The notes under the pieces were generated by a model. It saw only the letters and a program-made list of their open reading frames with translations, made no database searches and was not told the DNA's origin. A program made the position numbers and the translations under genes. A stretch of 64,000 nucleotides of DNA from Aphidius gifuensis (taxonomy: Eukaryota; Arthropoda; Insecta; Hymenoptera; Braconidae): positions 10,209,101 through 10,273,100 of the forward strand of contig NC_057792.1 of the NCBI RefSeq assembly GCF_014905175.1, given 5' to 3'. Numbering within the stretch: the stretch's first letter is position 1; each line of letters opens with the position of its first letter. Positions 1-11,355 of the stretch are shown here, piece by piece.

Positions 1-639
1 TGATCAGGATATCCTGATTTCAAATCCATTCCGGATCCAGATTCTGGATCCGAAATGGATCAGGATGGTAATGTTTTTTGGTAAGGTTCGGATCCGGATT
101 GGATCAGGGTACCTGATGCCGTCTTCAGGATAACGTAAAGTTACATGATCCAAAATAGATCCACCCGAGTAGAAATTCAGGTCAGGTTCGGATCAAGCCC
201 TGATCAGGCTTGCCTGATATCAAATCCAATCTGGATCCAGATACTGGATCCGAACCTGATCAGGATGTAACGCTTTTTCGTAAGGTTTGGATCCAGAATG
301 GATCAGGATACCTGATCAGGCTGTAGTAAAGATACATGATCCATAATGGATCCAGATACTGCATCCGAACCTGATCAGGATGTAACGCTTTTTCGTAAGG
401 TTCGGATCCAGAATGGATCAGGATACCTGATCAGGCTGTGGTAAAGATACATGATCCATAATGGATCCAGATTCCGGATCAAAACTGGATCAGGATACAT
501 GATTTATTCAAAAAAAAAAAAAAAATTAATAATTTCAAATTTATTTTTTTTTTCATTTGAAATCTAACGCTTAACAGAATACAGATAAACTTTATTATTA
601 CAAACTGACCTAATTGATAATTTACCTAACTAATTATTG

Positions 640-712
640 CTACGACCGGGGTTCGAACCCTTCGACACGGGATTACAACGCTAGTACTTGACACGCTCGG
701 CCATTGAGGCAT
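640..712 (-). other. tRNA-like Pol III module 1
   Basis: Read on the minus strand it shows an A-box-like TGGCCGAGCG and a perfect B-box GGTTCGAACCC at the right spacing, but the ends do not pair into an acceptor stem. It is therefore a tRNA-derived (SINE-like) sequence and not a functional tRNA gene. It is embedded in the GATCAGG repeat block and resembles the module at 1,961-2,037. Confidence 0.5.
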
Positions 713-1960
713 TCGATAATTCGTACTAACTTTTTGTCCTCATAGGTTCTACAAATTGCCTGGTCAGGATAACATCAGGCCATCTCTATTTTATCCTTAA
801 TAGGGATAGCCTGATCCATTCTGGAACAAGACTGGATCAAGAAAAAATTATTTGAAAAAAAAATAAATTCAATAATTTTTTCTTGATCAAGATTTGATCC
901 AGAATGGATCAGGCTACTCTATTAAGGATAAAATACAGATAGCCTGATGCTATCCTGATCAGGCAATTTGTAAAATTCAAAGACGCAAATTTGATACTTG
1001 TTTCTTCATCCATTTTGGATCCAGCTAGTTTTACTTAATAGAGCCTGATCCATTCTGGATCATATCTTGGTCAAGAAAAAATTATTTGAAAAAAAAATAA
1101 ATTCAATAATTTTTTCTTGATCAAGATTTGATCCAGAATGGATCAGGCTACTCTATTAAGGATAAAATAAGATAGCCTGATGCTATCCTGATCAGGCCAT
1201 TCCTACTCTATCTTTAATAGGGGTAGCCTGATCCAGTCCGGATCAGGACTTGATCAAGATGAAATTATTTAAAAATTAAATAAATTTAATACTTTTATCT
1301 TGATCAAGTCCTAATCCGGACTGGATCAGGCTATCCCCATTAAGGAAAAGATGTAGGTGCCTGATCCAGGCTTGATCAGGATGTGATAGAGTTACTTGAA
1401 TAGGGATAGCCTTACGATATCCTGATCAGGCCTGGATCAGTGTTCAGGCTATCCTGAACAAGTTTCTACTCGGGGCAATCCTGGTCAGGATACATGATCC
1501 GAAAGGGATCACGAAAGGTTATCAAGACCGGATTCAGATTCTGGATCCGAAATAGGTCAGGATGGTAATGTTTTTTGGTAAGGTTCGGATCCGGATTGGA
1601 TCAGGGTACCTGATGCCGTCTTCAGGATAACGTAAAGTTACATGATCCAAAATAGATCCAATCCTAGTCAGGATACATGATCCGAAATGGATCACAATAG
1701 ATTATCAGGACCGGATCTACATTCTGGATCCGAAATGGATCAGGGTACCTGATGTCGTCTTCAAGATAACGTAAGGATACATGATTCGAAATAGACCAGG
1801 GAACTTTTGCATTTTTAAAAAAAAAAATAATTTTTTTTCCGTATTTTTTCTTATAAGATATAGTGGTTATTATATGACGGATGTATAAACGATACATTAT
1901 GGAACTAACCAAAACCTAAACCTAAATATTCTGCTCTCAAACCTGACCCAAATTAATTTA

Positions 1961-2037
1961 CAGTTACCGGGTCTCGAACCCTCGAACACGGAATTGAAAA
2001 TATGCGGGCGGCGCTCTACCCACTGAGCCATTCTGAC
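1961..2037 (-). other. tRNA-like Pol III module 2
   Basis: Minus strand: A-box-like TGGCTCAGTGGGTAGAGC and B-box GGTTCGAGACC. The segment before the B-box, close to AATTCCGTGTTCGAGG, matches module 1 with few changes, so the two share an origin. No acceptor-stem pairing is visible. Confidence 0.5.
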
Positions 2038-2169
2038 AAACGATACGTCTTCTAAAACTCCATCGCCCCTCATGAGAAGAAGCATTATGTGTTCAGTCAC
2101 TTTTTTTTATTTTTCTAAAAACTAAATTTAAAAAAAAAAAAATGGTTTTTTTTTAATTTTTCCAGAGAG

Positions 2170-2350
2170 GCGATAGAATTTTCAAATATGCATGTTTTAA
2201 GCCTAATATGAAGTCTCTAACACCATTTCATCACGAGTTATTGTTTGCCTAAAAAATGAAAACGGCACAAGCTATAACTCAAAATGGAGTAGTCGCAGAG
2301 GTTTCATATTAGGCTTAAAATAATCGTTTTTCAAAATTCTATAACTCCTT
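2170..2350. repeat. Short inverted repeat (fold-back)
   Basis: Arms at about 2,174-2,222 and 2,298-2,347 are imperfect reverse complements (AAGCCTAATATGAA against TTCATATTAGGCTT) around a unique loop. The surroundings are homopolymer-rich. Probably a small fold-back or MITE relic. Confidence 0.55.
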
Positions 2351-2739
2351 CAAATGAATTTTTATCGTACGAATAGTATTTTTCGTGCAAAAAAAAAAAA
2401 AAAAAAAGCCTCCGTAAAATCGAAACATAAAATAATTATTTTTTTTGTACGTGTTCAGTCCGGAAAATATAGAAATTACTCCAGATTGGATCAAGATATC
2501 TCTATTAAGGATAAATTAAGAATATCCTGATATTATCTTGATCAGGTAATTGGTATTTCTACTCGGGTTCCTGATGTCGTCTTCAGGATAACGTAAAGTT
2601 ACATGAACCAAAATGAATCCAGAATCTGGGCCCAGTTCTGGTCAGGATACATGATCCGAAATCGATCACGATAGACTATTAAGAGCGGATCCATTTTTTT
2701 TCCCATGACAAAATTACTAAAATCAGGCAAGATCATATG

Positions 2740-3200
2740 CCCAAACAACAGGTTTTTTTTTTTGATTCTTATAGGAAATTCCCTCACGATTATGGGAAAA
2801 ATACGAAAAAAATCCTACGCATGCGCAAAGTGGTTAAAAATCAAGTTCAATTATCAAAAAAACGGCTATTTATCGGTTATTTATCGTACATCTAGTAAAA
2901 TAACGATTGAATTTAAAATTCAATAATAGTGATCGATAAAACTCGTCAAGAAAAAAAAATGTCAATAAAAATTTGACATCTCGAATGAATATTGATTATT
3001 TAGCTATAATTACAGCTATAGTAAAACATCTAACGGCTAAGTAAATCGTATACATGTTTTGAAAAAATATCGATAGTTCAAGAACCATTCGATATCGAAA
3101 TTGTTATTAGGACATTTTTTTTCTCTCTGACGAGTTTTATCGATCGCGATTATTGATTTTCAGAATTAATCGTTATTTTCATAGGTGTACGATATACCCA
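2740..3200. mobile_element. Fold-back element copy
   Basis: The segment matches the arms of the fold-back element at 37,505-38,775, sharing CGCAAAGTGGTTAAAAAT, ACGGCTATTTATCGG and a GATCGATAAAACTCGTCA-type stretch. A partial inverted arm returns at about 3,120-3,185. No coding content. Confidence 0.6.
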
Positions 3201-6200
3201 CGTAGAAATTAGTCTCGGGGATCGAGGCTTGACGCTCGGATCGACGTCGGCAGCGAGCTCTATTCGATGTCGAAATGTTACGCTATTCGACGTCAAAACG
3301 AGACTAGAACGAGACTCAAAAAAAAAACTTAAAAATGTTATTGTTTGATTGTTTTATAAAGTTTCATTGTGAATTATAAAAAAATAAATAATTATTATTT
3401 ATAAAACGACATAATTAATGAATTTTAAGGAGGTTATGCACAAATTACTCTTTTTTTTAAAAATATAATGAGAATGTTCTGAAATTTTGTACACAAGTAG
3501 ATCTTTTCATTCTGAATACAACGGTATAATTATTTTCTTATGTTGATCGGTTAAATTTTTTGTAATTAATTATTGAAAATAATATTTAACATTGGCTCTT
3601 ATGGAGATTTCAACCATTTTTTTCGGATAGAAAAAATGATGAAAAAGTCTTGAAAAAAATCACACATATACTAGAAACCGAGTTTTATTAATTGCGCGAA
3701 AAATTTTCATATGTTGATCGGTCAATTAATGAGTAATTAATTATAAACTTTACAAAAATTAGATGTGGCAACGTATGGCATGTTCAAACACACACACATA
3801 CCCGCAATCCCATATATTGTATATGGGGCGCAGGCGCTTTTCACTTTATTTTTTTACAGTGTAGTCGGATTTCAGTTTTGTCTGTGACGTCAGAAGCGCC
3901 CCGCAACACCCGCAATGAATTAAGCTATTTTTCTATTCAGTCTCGGTATAACCGCTTTTCAGTGTCGATTCGACGTCGAAACGAGACTAAAACGAGGCTT
4001 AAAAAAAAAAGTTGGAAAAAAACTTAAAAATGTTATTGTTTATTTGTTTAATAGAGTTTCATTGTAAATTATAAAAAAATAAATAATTATTATTTATAAA
4101 ACAACATAATTAATGAATTTTAAGGTATTTTTCTATTCAGTCTCGGTGTAACCGGTTTTTAGTCTCGAGACTAAAACGAGGCTAAAGGTGGAGCCACAAA
4201 CATGCGCCATTTATACTACGCATCTTATGTTCACTTTTTTTTTAAAGTAAATTACATGTAATGAAATTATGTAAAAAAAAAAAAATCTCCAAGAAAAAGC
4301 AGTAGCTAAGGAAAAAATGTAGCTAAGAAATTAATGTAGCCAAAAAAACTATGCGGTAAGCAACATTTATTTTTAAGCTACGACTTTTTTCCAGCTACTG
4401 CTTTTTTTTTTAAACAACTTTATTTTTTAAAGTAAATTACATGTAATATATTTATGTAAGAAAAAATAATGTCCAAGGGAAAGCAGTAGCTAAGGAAAAG
4501 ATGTAGCTAAGAAATTAATGTGACTAAGGAATTATTTCTTTAAAACATAATTCTTTGGCAACCTATAATCCTTAGCTACTGCTTTTTCTTGGACATTTGT
4601 ATTTTGAAAAAATAAATTTACATGTATTTTATTTATAAAATGAATAAAAAATGTCCAAGGAAAAGCAGTAGCTAAGGAAAAGATGTAGCTAAGGAATTAA
4701 TGTGACTAAGGAATTATTTCCTTGGAACATAATTCTTATAACCAATTCCTTAGTTATTGTTCTTGGACATTTGTATTTTAAAAAAATAAATTTACGTGTA
4801 TTTTATTTATAAAATGAATAACAAATGTCCAAGGAAAAGCAGTAGCTAAGGAAAAGCAGTAGCTAAGGGAAAGCAGTAGCTAAGGGAAAGATGTAGCTAA
4901 GGAAAAGCAGTAGCTAAGGAAAAGATGTAGCTAAGGAATTAATGTGACTAAGGAATTATTTCCTTGGAACATAATTCTTTGGCAACCTCAATTCCTTAGC
5001 TACTGCTTTTTCTTGGACATTTGTATTTTAAAAAAATAAATTTACATGTATTTTATTCATAAAATAAATAACAAATGTCCAAGGAAAAGCAGTAGCTAAG
5101 GAAAAGCAGTAGCTAAGGAAAAGCAGTAGCTAAGGGAAAGATGTAGCTAAGGAAAAGCAGTAGCTAAGGAAAAGATGTAGCTAAGGAATTAATGTGACTA
5201 AGGAATTATTTCCTTGGAACATAATTCTTTGGCAACCTCAATTTAGTTACTGCTTGGACATTTGTATTTTAAATAAATTTACATGTATTTTATTCATAAA
5301 ATAAATAACAAATGTCCAAGGAAAAGCAGTAGCTAAGGAAAAGCAGTAGCTAAGGAAAAGCAGTAGCTAAGGGAAAGATGTAGCTAAGGAAAAGCAGTAG
5401 CTAAGGAAAAGATGTAGCTAAGGAATTAATGTGACTAAGGAATTATTTCCTTGGAACATAATTTTTTGCAATTTCATATTGCTTTTTCTCGGACATTTGT
5501 ATTTTAAAAAAATAAATTTACATGTATTTTATTCATAAAATAAATAACAAATGTCCAAGGAAAAGCAGTAGCTAAGGAAAAGCAGTAGCTAAGGGAAAGA
5601 TGTAGCTAAGGAAAAGCAGTAGCTAAGGAAAAGATGTATCTAAGGAATTAATGTGACTAAGGAATTATTTCCTTGGAACATAATTCTTTGGCAACCTCAA
5701 TTCCTTAGCTACTGCTTTTTCGTGGACATTTGTATTTTAAAAAAATAAATTTACATGTATTTTATTCATAAAATAAATAAAAAATATCCAAGGAAAAGCA
5801 GTAGCTAAGGAAAAGATGTAGCTAAGGAATTAATGTGACTAAGGAATTATTTCCTTAAAACATAATTCTTTGGCAACCTCAATTACTTAGCTACATCTTT
5901 TCCTAAGCTACTGCTTTTCCTTGGTATTTTATTAATTTATTTTACAAATGTTATATCGTTTTTTTCGAACGGTACACAATAATCAATGAAAAAAAAAATT
6001 TTTTGCCGGTAACAACAGTATTTTTTGAAAAGAAATATTCTGGGTCGAAAAATATCGGCTACAATATATCACCCTATGTATTGATATAATATTGGCTATT
6101 AAATATATCGGTGACTATCGCACATCCCTACTTAAAACTAAACTTTAATTCGATGTCTGAAGTCAAAAAACGACCTCAAATCAACGTCAAATTGACATGT

Positions 6201-6226
6201 GATTTTTACCGAGGGTATTTGTGAGC
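3200..6226. repeat. CGACGTCG / GAGACT palindromic-word block
   Basis: The block opens with CCCACGTAGAAATTAGTCTC and ends near 6,213 with ATTTTTACCGAGGG, which resemble the CCCGAGTGGAAAT terminus in opposite orientations. Around 3,200-3,330, 3,940-4,195 and 6,150-6,200 the interior repeats TCGACGTCGAAA and ACGAGACTAAAACGAG. The centre is occupied by the hairpin array annotated separately. Whether this is one element or several nested ones cannot be decided by eye. Confidence 0.5.
4290..5935. repeat. Tandem array of hairpin units (TAGCTAAGGAAAAGCAG)
   Basis: Each unit starts with GTCCAAGGAAAAGCAG, contains a variable number of GTAGCTAAGGAAAAGCA words, and usually closes with an inverted copy ending in TTCTTGGACAT. 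Unit starts fall near 4,471, 4,653, 4,827, 5,077, 5,314, 5,553 and 5,787, so periods are about 174-250 bp. Each complete unit can fold on itself. The same words return at 32,370-32,830, and related TAGCTAAGTA words at 37,885-38,240. Confidence 0.8.
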
Positions 6227-7492
6227 TAAAATCAAAACCGTGAATTTATTTCTTATTCAGCGGAGTATACATATATGATACTTACGACCTTACAAGTTGA
6301 AAGTTAAAAATTTTACCAGAAAAATACATAGAAAAAGGTAGTAATAAATAATTTATGAAATGTCTTTTGCGTGTTTTTACAACGAGCATACTTTTTTGTT
6401 CTGAAAATAATCAACAATTATTAATTTTGTTCTATCTACAAAAAAGTAAATAATTCTATAATAAAAGAACTATATATAAAACATAACAATTGATATTAAT
6501 GAATAATAAGCAGTTATCGCAACGACATAATATACAAACGTAGGATACAACTTAAATATCAGCTGCTACTCATTCCTGTGAAAATATAAAAATATAAATG
6601 CAGTATTAGTACTCACAAAGATTATTTCAACTTTCATAACAACAATATTACTTTCTTTTATTTATAATCAGAACACTCTATAGTATACAAATTTTTTGCT
6701 TTAATTCAATACTCAAAAAAGTAAGGCATAACAAAGACAATATCTATGATTTCTCTTTTTTTTTATCGTAACTCGAAGATGATTATGATACGGTTTTACT
6801 GGTTTTTATATATATTCATTAGTACAAATCCATATTATGCAGATGGTTGCAATTCAAATATGATGATTCAAACGAAAAAGTTGAGATTTATATGATATTC
6901 TAGGTACGTATGTATGAAATTGACTGAAATATTCATACCCTACATATTTTTATCAAACAATTTATTGGTTATAATTCACTATTTACTACTGCTCCAAACT
7001 ATAGTATATGGCTTAAATGAAAAAAAATTATATATACAAATCAAAAAATATTGACTAACTTTAAAATATATCTGATCAATAGTTTGGAAAATATAAATTA
7101 AATTTCATCTCTACATGCATAACGTATATTCAGTTTTGGACATTATAAAAATACATTGATTTTAAATGTACGTTGTATTTTTCAAAAATCAGGATTAAAC
7201 TCGAACAATATCTGAATAAATTTCTTTTATTGACATCACAAAAAAGTAATTTAAATATTCTTTAAATTTCATTCATATTTTCGAAAAATATAAATTGAAT
7301 ATAAAATTAATTCATTTTTTTGTACGTCCTAAAAAAGATATAGATTATATATGTAGTAAATTTAATTTATATTTTTCCAAAACAATAAAAGAATCTATTT
7401 TAAATTTACTCAATATTTTTTGTAATATAATTTAAATCTTTATTACATTTAAATTTGATGTTCTACAATAAATAATAATTACACCATTTTCT
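6227..7492. other. AT-rich stretch without genes
   Basis: No ORF with coding character. From about 6,900 the stretch is rich in AAATATAAATTAAATTT-type words, with a CAGTTTTGGACATT segment that resembles words in the element at 14,614-15,035. Confidence 0.5.
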
Positions 7493-10072
7493 TCATTTAT
7501 TACATATATACCATTTTCCGTTTGGTGATTTACTTTTCGAGACAACCCCATCGGTATTCTCTAAATATAAAACATGAAAACAGTTGGGGCTTTGATAAAT
7601 AATTTCATGTGCTTGAAAATGTCTATCATACAATGTTTCTTGAATATGTTTTGTAATGAAAAAAACCTCTTTCTTGTCATCAAAAAAAATTTCTATTATT
7701 TCGAAAAACAGTATATTATCAGGTTCAATTATTTTTAGTATGCACTTTTTTTTGTATATATCACCATGATATTCAACCCACTTGCATAAATGTACGTTTG
7801 ACAAAACTGCATGATTTAATTGACTGCGAAAATGATCATAATCTTGAACTAATTTTATATCAATTAAGTGGTTTGGGCCTAGTTTTAAAAAAGCAGTATT
7901 GACTATATTTTTTGTGACGTAATTGTAATTTTTGATTGAATGACTGATACTAAGTGTTTTTGCAAGGTTGACTCTGGATTGACTCTTGGCGGCTATTTTT
8001 TTAGAAACTTGATGTTTACTCTCTTCTCTTATTGTCCATGTTTTTACTACTGGCCCTGTTTCAAGAATTATTCGCGGGTAATGGGTTAGAAAATGCTGTG
8101 TAGGTTTCAAAGATAGGCAGAATGTGTTCATAAATAAGTTTAAATGATCTCGAATCATTGTAGTAAGAAGTCCGATAGAATCTTTGTGAAACGAAGTTTG
8201 GAGAAGGAAGCTGGTCAACTCACTAAGTGTAATATAAACTTCCCATACAGGGTCGTTTATTGGAATAAGATCTCCTATTAATAATCCTAAGTGCCGTATC
8301 AAACAAAGGATTTCCGCTGATGACATTTTAATTTCTTTATTGTTTTTTAATTGTAACGGTGGAACTTCGAGTGGGCGATTGCGTTTGCAATTTTCACCAA
8401 AATCAAATGTTTCTAAGCGATCATTTATTGTTAATTCATTAATTATTTTAACTTTGTGTATATAATAGTGTAAAACATAACCAAGTTCATGTTTAGCTGC
8501 ATTTTCGAATAAATCATGTAACAAATCATGCATTCTATTTGTTGCAACATGGAAATATGGTAGTTCATTCCATATGCTTTGCTCAACAATACCCATAGAA
8601 TGCTTTTCGCTAGAATCTAAGTTTGATACAGCAACGTTATAAGAATCTTCATTCCTTACATATTTTTCTATTTCTAATGAACTGATTTGGCACAGAGCTT
8701 TTGGCATCTCACAAGTACGACAGTAATGGCTACTAGTGAAACTTGTTACAAATCCTAAAGCTTCATTCAAGCCTAAGTTATCCCCTTTTAATATGCCCAT
8801 TAAGAAGTATACTTTTTCAGACCCATATTGAGTTTCAATGTTTATACCATTATTTGCTAAATCAATTAAATCGTCAACGATTTTTCGAAATACCATTTTG
8901 TTACCATATATCTTACGGTCAAGTGACTGAAAAATCTGCACCAAAAAAATGTTGTCCACTTTTCCAAGAAATTCTGGAGGTAGTAAAGGCATATTCATGT
9001 ACACTCCACACATTTTTCCAGAAGCTCCCGCATGACTACAAAGAGGGTTATTTGTCTCAAAATCATCGACGTATAAAAACAAAGGTATGACTCTTTTTCC
9101 TTGGAAGTTGGACGACATTTTTTTCCAAACTGTACCCTGAATAAAATGAGAAATAACTTGTTCTTCCTCAGTAAGATGTTTTGTATAATCAACCACTGTG
9201 TCAAATACTGATTCCATTTCAAAAAAGTTTTTTAAAGTTAAACCTATTGGGAAATACTGATGGACAACATCAATACGCTCTAAAACAAGTTGATTATTTT
9301 TCTTAACTTTTTTATCTTCATAACCGACTGTAATATCTACTGGGGAAACAAATTTACTTTTTTTTTTTAAATTTTGGAATCTTTTGAATTCTGTTTCAGA
9401 TCCTGAAAAAGGGTTTTTTAATGTATCAAACATTGTTTCCACTAATTTTATATTTCCTCTATCACTGTTAGATTGACGCAATAACTCAATTATCGAACTC
9501 TCAAAATAAGATATTGCCTGGCTATTGAAAATAATTTTCAGGTCTGAAATAATTTGTTGGACACTATTGCGGGGTATATTATATTCCCCATGTAACTTCA
9601 TTATCAATTGTGAGATGCTTTCTTTGAATAAATTGTCGAAAATTCCAAATGCAACAGAATTTCTTGAATCTAAATTGAATTCACTAATAATTTCATCATA
9701 AGAATTTTCAAAACTGCTCGGCTGATTTTTTTCAATCTTTTCACTCTCGTCAGGATTCTCATGAATAATATTATTTGAAATATTTCTATCTTCTCGCTTT
9801 TCTGTTACAAATTGATGTTTATAATTGTTTTCTAATTCATTAACAAAAGTTTCCTCAGAAACAGGAATTTGGTTTGATGTAATTTGTTTGGTTTGATGGA
9901 TATTCCGCAAGTGTGATTTGAATGATTTGAGTATCCCGAAACGTCTGTTACATTCTGACATTCGACATTCATAGTAAGAAACTTTTTCTAAATGATTTTT
10001 TTCGAGGCAATGTTCAAAAAAATGTTCTATACTACTGAATATTTTAAAACACTTACATATTATTGACGACAT
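7493..10072 (-). CDS. Transposase-like protein, N-terminal C2H2 finger and DDE-like core
   Basis: An uninterrupted 859-codon frame. I chose the ATG at 10,070-10,072; the frame stays open further upstream but only with non-ATG codons. Near the N-terminus is a C2H2 finger (YECRMSEC, then SHLRNIH: C-x4-C-x12-H-x4-H). The middle holds a segment LYVDDFETNNPLCSH followed about 110 residues later by LKGDNLGLNEALGF and a Cys pair (CRTCEMPKALC); the two aspartates fit the first two acids of a DDE nuclease. This architecture is known from large cut-and-paste transposases in animals; I suspect a KDZ/CMC-type group but cannot prove it. The intact frame suggests recent activity or domestication. The next gene upstream on the same strand (11,356-16,954) may be its partner ORF. 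Confidence 0.6.
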   Translation of the reverse strand: MSSIICKCFKIFSSIEHFFEHCLEKNHLEKVSYYECRMSECNRRFGILKSFKSHLRNIHQTKQITSNQIPVSEETFVNELENNYKHQFVTEKREDRNISNNIIHENPDESEKIEKNQPSSFENSYDEIISEFNLDSRNSVAFGIFDNLFKESISQLIMKLHGEYNIPRNSVQQIISDLKIIFNSQAISYFESSIIELLRQSNSDRGNIKLVETMFDTLKNPFSGSETEFKRFQNLKKKSKFVSPVDITVGYEDKKVKKNNQLVLERIDVVHQYFPIGLTLKNFFEMESVFDTVVDYTKHLTEEEQVISHFIQGTVWKKMSSNFQGKRVIPLFLYVDDFETNNPLCSHAGASGKMCGVYMNMPLLPPEFLGKVDNIFLVQIFQSLDRKIYGNKMVFRKIVDDLIDLANNGINIETQYGSEKVYFLMGILKGDNLGLNEALGFVTSFTSSHYCRTCEMPKALCQISSLEIEKYVRNEDSYNVAVSNLDSSEKHSMGIVEQSIWNELPYFHVATNRMHDLLHDLFENAAKHELGYVLHYYIHKVKIINELTINDRLETFDFGENCKRNRPLEVPPLQLKNNKEIKMSSAEILCLIRHLGLLIGDLIPINDPVWEVYITLSELTSFLLQTSFHKDSIGLLTTMIRDHLNLFMNTFCLSLKPTQHFLTHYPRIILETGPVVKTWTIREESKHQVSKKIAAKSQSRVNLAKTLSISHSIKNYNYVTKNIVNTAFLKLGPNHLIDIKLVQDYDHFRSQLNHAVLSNVHLCKWVEYHGDIYKKKCILKIIEPDNILFFEIIEIFFDDKKEVFFITKHIQETLYDRHFQAHEIIYQSPNCFHVLYLENTDGVVSKSKSPNGKWYICNK

Positions 10073-10559
10073 ATCGATATTAATATTTATATTTAATAGA
10101 AAGAAAGATTGAATACCAGGAAACAAGTACAAATATAATGTACTAAAATTTTTTACGGTGATGTAAGAATAAATTGTAAAACAACTGATAATACTGTTTC
10201 TCAAATATGGTAATAATGATATTATATAATATTATTATTTAGATAAAAGCTACTTTAACAAAACCTTTAACAGTTTATTATAAAATAATCATGAAAAATA
10301 TTTGTGAACATAAAAAAACTTAAATATATATTAATGACTTATTATAAAGTGTATGAAATAATCATTTGTTAGCTGAATCCTTTATGTCAGGCTTACAAGA
10401 TTTTATTTATAATAATTATCGCACATACTTTTTTTCATAAAAAAAACAAAACAATTACAAAAATTGTGCGAGTCAAGTAACCAAATATAACACTATATTG
10501 TCATGTAGCCACGACCGACCTTATTATTAATAAGCTGAGTATTTTTTTCTTATTAACAG

Positions 10560-11225
10560 CAAAAACCAACAAAAAACAAAAAAATAAATAAACAAAAATC
10601 TCTCTAATACGAGAGCAAATAGTGACAGTAATACAGTATTCAATTATTATCTATAAATATAATTGTGATATGTACGCATATTAATTTTTTAATTGTTAAT
10701 GCTCTATCATTCGAAATGAATAAACTTCAACTCTTCATCAACTAACAACTCATTAACTATGACTATAAATATATTATATATTTATGTATTTGTCTTTTTA
10801 TATTATTAATGTCTTATGATATTATAACGTCCAATGCATATCAATTGTACATTTAAAAATATATATACGAACACTTCAGAAAAAAAAAATTAAAAAAAAC
10901 GTCTTCAATACGACAGTAATTAGTGATAGTAATTCAGTATTCAATTATTATCTTTAAATGTAATTGTGACATATACGCGTATTAACTTTTCAATTCTTAA
11001 TTTCTTGTAATTGCTTCACAAGCAAGAAATATCATTGCAATGAACACATCTAAATTTTTTATGAGCAAACAACTTATCAGCTATGATTATGAATATGCTA
11101 AATATTTGTATTCTTTTTTTATATTATTAATGTTCCATCATTTTTTGACGTGCAATAAATATTAATTGTACCTTTGAAAATAGATATGTAAACACATCAA
11201 AAAAAAAATTTTTTTTATCGGTAAG
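10560..11225. repeat. Diverged tandem duplication, about 295 bp
   Basis: Two neighbouring segments (about 10,600-10,890 and 10,900-11,200) share CAGTATTCAATTATTATCT and many other blocks in the same order. It lies in the spacer between the transposase-like gene and the five-exon gene. No coding signal. Confidence 0.6.
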
Positions 11226-11355
11226 TGATCATGCTCAACTAGAGACAGAAAATGACTAATAAAATTTCTAAAAAGGTATTATTGATTAATTGATGAAAAA
11301 ATAGAATGACAGTAGAAAAAAAGCTGAAAACAACATAAAATCAATTTATCAATAC

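Larger units (their letters stand above)
1..2570. repeat. Palindromic-word repeat block (GATCAGG family)
   Basis: The stretch is built almost entirely from short self-complementary words (CTGATCAG, GGATCC, TGATCAGGAT) in both orientations. About 105 bp at 59-163 recur nearly unchanged at 1,556-1,660. Inverted copies of one unit lie at about 785-960 and 1,030-1,200. Motifs close to CCCGAGTAGAAAT occur near 164 and, inverted, near 1,462 and 2,552, so more than one element is probably nested here. Two tRNA-like modules are embedded. No long ORF has coding character. I read it as non-autonomous transposon DNA; the superfamily is not known. Confidence 0.7.

Noticed and set aside
640..712. Functional tRNA gene
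   Set aside because: A- and B-boxes are present but the ends do not pair and no proper anticodon arm is apparent; the same holds for the other three modules.
4290..5935. Possible CRISPR-like array of regularly spaced repeats
   Set aside because: Repeats are hairpin words inside a eukaryotic transposon region, the intervening sequence is itself repeated, and there are no cas genes.
8743..9090. Plus-strand ORF of 115 codons
   Set aside because: Antisense to the transposase-like gene and without coding features.
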